This document shows, one piece after another, positions 58,881 to 64,000 of a stretch of DNA of 64,000 nucleotides; within the stretch, counting starts at the first letter, position 1; each line of letters begins with the position of its first letter. Origin of the DNA: Sphaerotilus montanus (GTDB taxonomy: Bacteria > Pseudomonadota > Gammaproteobacteria > Burkholderiales > Burkholderiaceae_C); the NCBI RefSeq assembly GCF_013410775.1, contig NZ_JACCFH010000001.1, positions 3,410,001 through 3,474,000 on the forward strand, in the 5' to 3' direction. Below the pieces are notes generated by a model. It was given only the letters and a program-made list of their open reading frames with translations, made no database searches and was not told the DNA's origin. Made by a program: the position numbers and the translations under genes.

Positions 58881-60578
58881 TCATTTCAGCTCGAAGGCGC
58901 CGAGGTCCGGTCCACGCCCGGCGACCGGCCGTTTCACGATGCCGGCCGGCTCGGCGAACTGGTAGCCCACGGGCGGCAGGTCAGCGGGGCTGTCCGCCAG
59001 GTCCGTGCCGGCGGCTCCCGGGCGGGGGCGCAGGTCCGGGCCGAGTCCCGCGGCGGGCTGGCTCGGCAGCTTGCCCTTGACGGCGACCTTGACCGAGGAG
59101 GTCGGCGCCGCTTCGGCCCAGTCGCGGCTGATCCAGTTGCTGCCGTTGAACTCGATGGTGCCGGCTTCGTGGCCGATGCGCATCTGCGTCGTGCCCTGGT
59201 TGATGAACAGGTTGGACCGGGCATCGACCTTCTGCTGCGCGGTCGGCATGTCGAACAGCGCCATGTACCAGGCCTGCGCCTGGGTGCTGTTGTGCAGCAC
59301 GGTGTTGTTGTAGAAGTGGAGCGTGCCCTGGCGGAAGTAGCGTTCGTCGTTGTCGCCGCCCCAGTGGATCAGCTTGACCGAGGCGTGGCCGGGGTTGCGG
59401 AAGTCGTTGACGATCAGGTTGCCGTAGACCCAGGCCTGCGGGTAGAGCGGGTCCTTCAGGATCTGTTTCACCCCGCCTTCGATCTCCACCAGGTCGATGG
59501 CACGGGCCGCCGCGACGATGTGGTTGAAGCGCACGACGGTGGCGCTGGAGCGGTCCTTCATCGACGAGCCCTTGGCGCCGGGGACGAGCTGGCCGATGTA
59601 GTTGCCCTCGTAGAGCGCGCGGGCGGTCTGCACATAGAGGTTGTGCTCGAACCAGCTGCCGACGTTGCCGTTGTCCCAGATGCGGTTGTGGCGGATGAAG
59701 ACGTTGCGGCTGGCCTCGTCCTCGGACTTGCTGTTGACGAAGATGCCGTTGCCGTTGCGGGTGATCTCGCAGTTCTCGACCGCCAGGTCTTCCACGACGA
59801 TGGCGTAGATGCCCGCCGCGCCGCCGGAGAAGGTGCCGGTGCTGCCGTCCTGCGCGGTGTAGCGGTGGTCCTTGTGGGCGCCGGTGATCTTGAGATTCTC
59901 GATGCGGATGTGTTTCGGCCGGCTGCCCCAGGCCTGGTCGCGCGACTTGTAGATGAAGATCAGGCCGAGGGATTCGCTGTACTGCTTGCTGAAGAAGCCC
60001 GCGGCGGCGGCGTCGCGGGCGGTGACGGCGTTCTGGCCGCTGAGGACCGGGCGGTTGCACTTCGCGTCGGTCACGCCGTGAATCACCACGGGCGCGTCGG
60101 CCGTGCCCTGGGCGCGGAGGCCGATCTTGGTGCGGTAGGGCTCGGTGCGGTGGTAGATGTTGACCACGTCCCCGGCACGCAGCGACAGCCACGGCACGTC
60201 GGTCAGTTCGGTGAGGGTCTGGCCCGGCCCGACGTGGTAGGTGGTCCCGGAGCCGGTCAGCGGCTTCGAGCAGCCATCGGCGCTGACCGGCTCGCGCGGT
60301 GCGGGGGGCCAGGCGGTGTCGGCAGCGGGCGGCGGGGCGTCGCCAGGCTTGCCGGGGCTGGCCGCGGTGTCGGGCGCCGGGGCCGCCAGATCCCCGAGGA
60401 ACTGGCCGGATTCGCTGCTCGGGCCACCGGTGGTCTGCACGCCGCTGTTCGACGAGGGAACGATCACGCGCTGGGCGTGGCCCGGCAGTGTCAGCAGCGA
60501 CAGGCTGGCGGACAAGCCCAGTGCAAGCACCCGGGGCAGGGCGTTCGGGCGGAAAGAGGTCGGACGGCTTGGGGACAT
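58881..60578 (-). CDS. Right-handed beta-helix secreted protein (paralogue 3 of 3)
   Basis: This 565-residue exported protein has a signal peptide (L-A-L-G-L-S-A-S-L-S-L-L-T-L-P-G-H-A) and a Pro/Ala linker. The beta-helix domain starts Y-H-V-G-P-G-Q-T-L-T-E-L and W-L-S-L-R-A-G-D-V-V-N-I-Y, with I-T-R-N-G-N-G-I-F-V-N-S and H-W-G-G-D-N-D-E-R, and ends D-L-G-A-F-E-L-K. It is more divergent from paralogues 1 and 2 than they are from each other. AGGAG precedes ATG 60578. It diverges from the GT4 gene with ~105 bp between starts. Confidence 0.82.
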   Translation of the reverse strand: MSPSRPTSFRPNALPRVLALGLSASLSLLTLPGHAQRVIVPSSNSGVQTTGGPSSESGQFLGDLAAPAPDTAASPGKPGDAPPPAADTAWPPAPREPVSADGCSKPLTGSGTTYHVGPGQTLTELTDVPWLSLRAGDVVNIYHRTEPYRTKIGLRAQGTADAPVVIHGVTDAKCNRPVLSGQNAVTARDAAAAGFFSKQYSESLGLIFIYKSRDQAWGSRPKHIRIENLKITGAHKDHRYTAQDGSTGTFSGGAAGIYAIVVEDLAVENCEITRNGNGIFVNSKSEDEASRNVFIRHNRIWDNGNVGSWFEHNLYVQTARALYEGNYIGQLVPGAKGSSMKDRSSATVVRFNHIVAAARAIDLVEIEGGVKQILKDPLYPQAWVYGNLIVNDFRNPGHASVKLIHWGGDNDERYFRQGTLHFYNNTVLHNSTQAQAWYMALFDMPTAQQKVDARSNLFINQGTTQMRIGHEAGTIEFNGSNWISRDWAEAAPTSSVKVAVKGKLPSQPAAGLGPDLRPRPGAAGTDLADSPADLPPVGYQFAEPAGIVKRPVAGRGPDLGAFELK

Positions 60579-60683
60579 GGGTGTGGACTCCTGGGCAGGC
60601 GGCGCTGCCGAACGGTGGCAGTCTCTCAAACGGAAGGTGGCTGCGCTAGCATGCGCGCCATTCCAGACAGCCCGATTCTCGCC

Positions 60684-61799
60684 ATGAGACTGATGCACAT
60701 TGTTGATTCGCTTGAATTCGGAGGCCTCGAACGGGTGACCACCGACCTGGCGATCGAGCAGAAACGCCGAGGCGACACGGTCTGCGTGTTCAGCCTGCTG
60801 CACACCGAGGGCCTGAAGCCCGAACTCGAGGCCGCCGGCATCGAGGTGATCGTCGGCGGCAAGCGCGACGGGCTGGACCTGCCACTGATCGGCCGCCTGC
60901 GCCGCGCGATTGCCGAGCGCGGCATCGAGGTGGTCCATGCCCACAACTTCGTGCCGAACTACCACGCCGCCGCCGCGCTCTGGGGCCGCTGGCGCCGCCC
61001 GACGCTGGTCTGCAGCCTGCACGACATGGGCTTCCGGCTCGACCGCGAGCCGCGGCTCAAGCGCTTCTTCACCTGGGCGATCGGCCGCACGCAGGGCTAT
61101 GCGATGGTCGGCTCGCAGGTCCACGGCCGCTACGTCGGCAGCGGCATGGTGGCCGCCGAGCGGGCGACGACCGTGCTCAACGGCATCCCGGTCGACCGCT
61201 TCCGCTGGACGTCCGAGCGCCGCCGGATCGCGCGCGAACGCCTGGGCGTGCCGCAGGACGCGCTGCTGATCGGCGCGGTCGGGCGGCAGGTGGCGCTGAA
61301 GAACCACGCGCTGCTGATCGCGCTGATGCCGGCGTTGCTGGCGCGGCATCCTTCGCTGCGGCTGGCACTGGTCGGCAGCGGGCCGCTCGAAGCCGATCTG
61401 CGTGCACAGGCCGAAGCGGCTGGCGTCGGCGACCGCGTGATCCTGACCGGCCAGCGCCGCGACGTCGCCGACCTGACCCCCGGCTTCGACATCTTCGCGA
61501 TGCCCTCGCTGACGGAAGGCCTGTCGATCGCGCTGCTGGAGGCCTGCGCGACGCGGCTGGCCATCGTCGCGACGGCGGTGGGCGGCAATCCGGAGCTGGT
61601 GCGCGACGGCGAGAGCGGCCTGCTCGTGCCGCCCGGCGAAGGCCCGCCGCTGCTGCAGGCGCTCGACCGGCTGCTGGCCGATGCGCCGATGCGCGAGCGG
61701 CTGGGCCAGAACGCCTGCGACTGGGTGCGGCAGCATGGCTCGCTCGACACCCTGTACACGTCGTTCCGGACGTTCTACGAAACGGCGCAGCGGCGCTGA
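60684..61799 (+). CDS. GT4-family glycosyltransferase
   Basis: The 371-residue GT-B fold glycosyltransferase has an N-terminal acceptor domain starting M-H-I-V-D-S-L-E-F-G-G-L-E-R-V-T and V-V-H-A-H-N-F-V-P. Its donor domain has G-A-V-G-R-Q-V-A-L-K-N-H, L-V-G-S-G-P-L-E and the E-x7-E region P-S-L-T-E-G-L-S-I-A-L-L-E-A. It probably adds a sugar in exopolysaccharide, capsule or sheath assembly. ATG 60651 is an upstream alternative; 60684 fits the family start. Proximity to three beta-helix proteins supports a polysaccharide locus. Confidence 0.88.
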   Translation: MRLMHIVDSLEFGGLERVTTDLAIEQKRRGDTVCVFSLLHTEGLKPELEAAGIEVIVGGKRDGLDLPLIGRLRRAIAERGIEVVHAHNFVPNYHAAAALWGRWRRPTLVCSLHDMGFRLDREPRLKRFFTWAIGRTQGYAMVGSQVHGRYVGSGMVAAERATTVLNGIPVDRFRWTSERRRIARERLGVPQDALLIGAVGRQVALKNHALLIALMPALLARHPSLRLALVGSGPLEADLRAQAEAAGVGDRVILTGQRRDVADLTPGFDIFAMPSLTEGLSIALLEACATRLAIVATAVGGNPELVRDGESGLLVPPGEGPPLLQALDRLLADAPMRERLGQNACDWVRQHGSLDTLYTSFRTFYETAQRR

Positions 61800-61871
61800 C
61801 CTGGATGATCTGGATCAAATCGGGGCAATCTCCCGTGCAAGTCGGGGCCAGTGTGGGGGTGGTTGCAAGCG

Positions 61872-61892
61872 TATTGAAAACGATTCTTGTTT
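61872..61892. promoter_or_regulatory. Probable Fur box upstream of feoAB
   Basis: The AT-rich segment centred on GAAAACGATTCTTG at 61876-61889 resembles betaproteobacterial Fur sites (GATAAYGATTCTCAT-like). It lies 12-32 bases before the feoA ATG, where repressor binding would block transcription when iron is sufficient. The surrounding DNA is GC-rich, so the local AT shift stands out. Confidence 0.5.
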
Positions 61893-61903
61893 AGAATTTG
61901 TGC

Positions 61904-62197
61904 ATGACACACGCCCCCATCCTCCTGTCCCTGCGCGATCTGCCTCTGCGGGTCAGCGCCTGCATCGCGGCCGTGGTGCCGCGTTCGGCCGATGACCGCA
62001 TCGCCCAGCGCCTGGAAGAGCTGGGCTTCGTGCCGGGCGAGCGGGTGCGCGTCATCGCCCACGGGCCGCTGGGGGCGGAGCCGATCGCGGTGCAGCTCGG
62101 CTTCACCCGGTTCGCGCTGCGGCGGGCCGAGGCCGAGCGGGTGATGCTCAGTGCCGCGTCGATCGAGCCGCCCGCCACCGCTCCGGACCATTCATGA
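61904..62197 (+). CDS. feoA: Ferrous iron transport protein A
   Basis: This 97-residue SH3-like cytoplasmic protein assists FeoB. It shows L-R-D-L-P, R-L-E-E-L-G-F-V-P-G-E-R-V-R-V and F-A-L-R-R-A-E-A-E-R-V typical of FeoA. ATG 61904 is preferred over an in-frame TTG two codons earlier. It overlaps feoB by four bases (ATGA), and a probable Fur box precedes it. Confidence 0.92.
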   Translation: MTHAPILLSLRDLPLRVSACIAAVVPRSADDRIAQRLEELGFVPGERVRVIAHGPLGAEPIAVQLGFTRFALRRAEAERVMLSAASIEPPATAPDHS

Positions 62198-64000
62198 GCG
62201 CCGCAGCCGCTGCAGGCCATCCCACCGCCCACCTGGCGCTGGTCGGCAATCCCAACTGCGGCAAGACGGCGCTGTTCAACCGCCTGACCGGCAGCCGGCA
62301 GAAGGTCGCCAACTACACCGGCGTCACCGTCGAGCGCAAGGAGGGCCGCTTCACCGGACCGTCCGGCCAGCATTTCCGCATCCTCGACCTGCCCGGCGCC
62401 TACAGCCTGCAGCCCAAGAGCCCGGACGAGGCCGTGACGCGCGCCGTGTGTCTGGGCGAACTGGCCAGCGAGCCGCTGCCGGACGTGCTGATCGCCGTCG
62501 TCTCGGCCACCAACCTGCGGCTGCACCTGCGTTTCGCGCTGGAGGTGCGCGCGCTCGGGCGGCCGATGGTGCTGGTGCTCAACATGATGGACGAGGCCCG
62601 CCGCCTCGGCATGCAGATCGACCGCGAGGCCCTGGCGCGGGAGCTGGGCGTGCCCGTGGTCGAGGCCATCGCCGTCCAGCACGATGGCGCGCAGGCGCTG
62701 GTCGAGCTGCTGGACCGGGGCGTGCCGCCAGCCCCGACCGTGGCCACCCCTGTCGATCTGCACGCCGAAACCGCGCGCCTGCTCGCCCGGACTGTCACCT
62801 TCAGCGACACGGTGAGCCTGCGCGACGAGCGGCTGGACGCCGTGCTGCTGCACCCGGTCTGGGGGCCGCTGGTGCTGACGGCGGTGCTGTTCCTGATGTT
62901 CCAGGCGGTGTTCTCGTGGGCGGGGCCGCTGATGGAGGGCATCAAGGCCGGCATGGAGTGGCTGACCGGGCTGGTCAACGGCGTGATGCCCGAAGGCCCG
63001 TTGCGCGGTCTGCTGACCGATGGCGTGATCGCCGGGGCGGGGGGCGTGCTGGTGTTCCTGCCGCAGATCCTGATCCTGTTCCTCTTCATCCTGGCGCTCG
63101 AAGAATCGGGCTACCTGCCGCGGGCGGCCTTCCTGCTCGACCGGGTGATGGTCGGCGCGGGGCTGTCGGGGCGTTCGTTCATCCCGCTGCTGTCGAGCTT
63201 CGCCTGTGCGGTGCCGGGCATCATGGCCACGCGCAGCATCCAGCACCCGCGCGACCGCCTGGTCACCATCCTGGTCGCGCCGCTGATGACCTGCTCGGCG
63301 CGGCTGCCGGTCTATGCGCTGCTGATCGGTGCCTTCATCCCGGACACGACCGTGGGCGGGGTGTTCAACCTGCAGGGGCTGGTGCTGTTCACGCTGTACG
63401 TCGCGGGCATCGTCAGCGCGGTCGCCGTGTCGATGGTGCTCAAGCGCTGGTTCTCGGTCTCTGGTCAAGGCGACACCGAACAGCCACTGCTGCTGGAGCT
63501 GCCGGCGTATCGGCTGCCGAATCCGCGCGACCTGGCGATCGGCCTGCTGGAGCGGGCGCGCATCTTCGTGCGCCGCGTCGGCACGATCATCCTGTCGCTG
63601 ACCGTGCTGCTGTGGGGGCTGGGCAGCTTTCCCGCACCCCCGGAAGGCGCCACTGGCGCTGCAATCTCCTACAGCCTGGCCGGCACGATCGGTCATGCGC
63701 TGGAGTTCGTGTTCGCGCCGATCGGGTTCAACTGGCAGATCTGCATCGCGCTGGTGCCGGGCATGGCGGCGCGCGAGGTGGTCGTCGGGGCGCTGGCCAC
63801 GGTGTACGCGCTGTCCGACACCAGCGACGCCGCCACCCAGCAGCTCGCCGGCCTGATCGGCGCGCAGTGGGGACTGCCGACGGCGCTGTCGCTGCTGGCC
63901 TGGTTCGTGTTCGCGCCACAGTGCATCTCGACGCTGGCCGTCATCCGCCGCGAGACCAACTCGGCGCGCACGATGTGGCTGTCGGCGGCCTACCTGACCA
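62194..64000 (+). CDS. feoB: Ferrous iron transporter FeoB, cut by the window end
   Basis: FeoB is the inner-membrane ferrous iron transporter with an N-terminal G-protein domain. The first ~602 codons are present. G1 is G-N-P-N-C-G-K-T at 18-25, G3 D-L-P-G-A-Y near 66 and G4 N-M-M-D near 130 (family form N-x-x-D). The membrane domain begins near residue 220, with the Gate motif S-F-A-C-A-V-P-G-I-M-A-T-R and the second Gate region G-M-A-A-R-E-V-V. The frame is open to the last base, with no frameshift seen. Confidence 0.95.
   Translation, partial: MSAAAAAGHPTAHLALVGNPNCGKTALFNRLTGSRQKVANYTGVTVERKEGRFTGPSGQHFRILDLPGAYSLQPKSPDEAVTRAVCLGELASEPLPDVLIAVVSATNLRLHLRFALEVRALGRPMVLVLNMMDEARRLGMQIDREALARELGVPVVEAIAVQHDGAQALVELLDRGVPPAPTVATPVDLHAETARLLARTVTFSDTVSLRDERLDAVLLHPVWGPLVLTAVLFLMFQAVFSWAGPLMEGIKAGMEWLTGLVNGVMPEGPLRGLLTDGVIAGAGGVLVFLPQILILFLFILALEESGYLPRAAFLLDRVMVGAGLSGRSFIPLLSSFACAVPGIMATRSIQHPRDRLVTILVAPLMTCSARLPVYALLIGAFIPDTTVGGVFNLQGLVLFTLYVAGIVSAVAVSMVLKRWFSVSGQGDTEQPLLLELPAYRLPNPRDLAIGLLERARIFVRRVGTIILSLTVLLWGLGSFPAPPEGATGAAISYSLAGTIGHALEFVFAPIGFNWQICIALVPGMAAREVVVGALATVYALSDTSDAATQQLAGLIGAQWGLPTALSLLAWFVFAPQCISTLAVIRRETNSARTMWLSAAYLT

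Noticed and set aside
58752-60650. Plus-strand open frame ahead of the glycosyltransferase giving a 1015-residue protein
   Set aside because: It is the complement of beta-helix paralogue 3, which has a signal peptide and ribosome-binding site.
1-64000. Genomic island or mobile element
   Set aside because: No integrase, transposase, tRNA, flanking repeats or clear composition break was found; only the 48379 small gene and the 56.7 kb gap differ slightly in base use.

Overview
This is a high-GC, densely packed chromosomal stretch. The likely source is a facultatively methylotrophic betaproteobacterium of the order Burkholderiales, perhaps the Leptothrix/Sphaerotilus/Rubrivivax group. That placement is inferred from the combination of a tetrahydromethanopterin (H4MPT)/methanofuran C1 pathway, a lanthanide-type XoxF methanol dehydrogenase cluster, an MSHA pilus operon, and an argH - LytS-type kinase - LytTR regulator order. 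No rRNA, tRNA, insertion sequence, integrase or CRISPR array was seen.

Region 1 (1-15.7 kb) is a formaldehyde-oxidation block. It holds a CitG-like enzyme (cut by the window edge), fae, folB, a sigma-54 activator of AcoR type, a flavoprotein, a dihydropteroate-synthase-like protein, DUF447, mfnB, an amino-acid kinase, a hydantoinase-like ATPase, an ATP-grasp ligase, a HisA-like barrel, fhcBADC and a second fae paralogue. Together they make the cofactors (H4MPT, methanofuran) and carry formaldehyde to formate.

Region 2 (15.7-28.4 kb) starts with a HAD hydrolase and an AAA/PD-(D/E)XK protein. The quinoprotein periplasmic module follows: xoxF-xoxG-xoxJ, two small secreted unknowns, two SoxYZ-like carriers, a thioredoxin-like protein, a metallo-beta-lactamase-fold protein whose metal motif is degenerate, an MxaD-like SRPBCC protein, a YVTN beta-propeller and a DUF3280 protein. 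Sigma-54-type -24/-12 promoter matches lie upstream of xoxF, upstream of the DUF3280 gene and at fhcB, with weaker ones at fae and folB. This suggests one sigma-54 methylotrophy regulon driven by the AcoR-type activator at 1685-3739.

Region 3 (28.4-45 kb) has a SUI1-type protein, a BaeSR-like two-component pair and a YkgJ protein, then a complete-looking but rearranged MSHA-type pilus operon (mshI, pilN-like, J, K, L, E, G, A, Q, C, D, O, P), all on the minus strand.

Region 4 (45-54.9 kb) has argH, an AlgZ/AlgR-like pair, a CorC-type membrane protein, a lipoprotein and chrA. It ends with a four-gene minus-strand group of His-rich, probably metal-related proteins (small His-rich protein, HupE/UreJ, DUF6488-like, DMT permease with a His-rich tail).

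Region 5 (54.9-64 kb) has three tandem right-handed beta-helix exported proteins, a divergent GT4 glycosyltransferase, and feoA-feoB (feoB cut by the window end) behind a probable Fur box.
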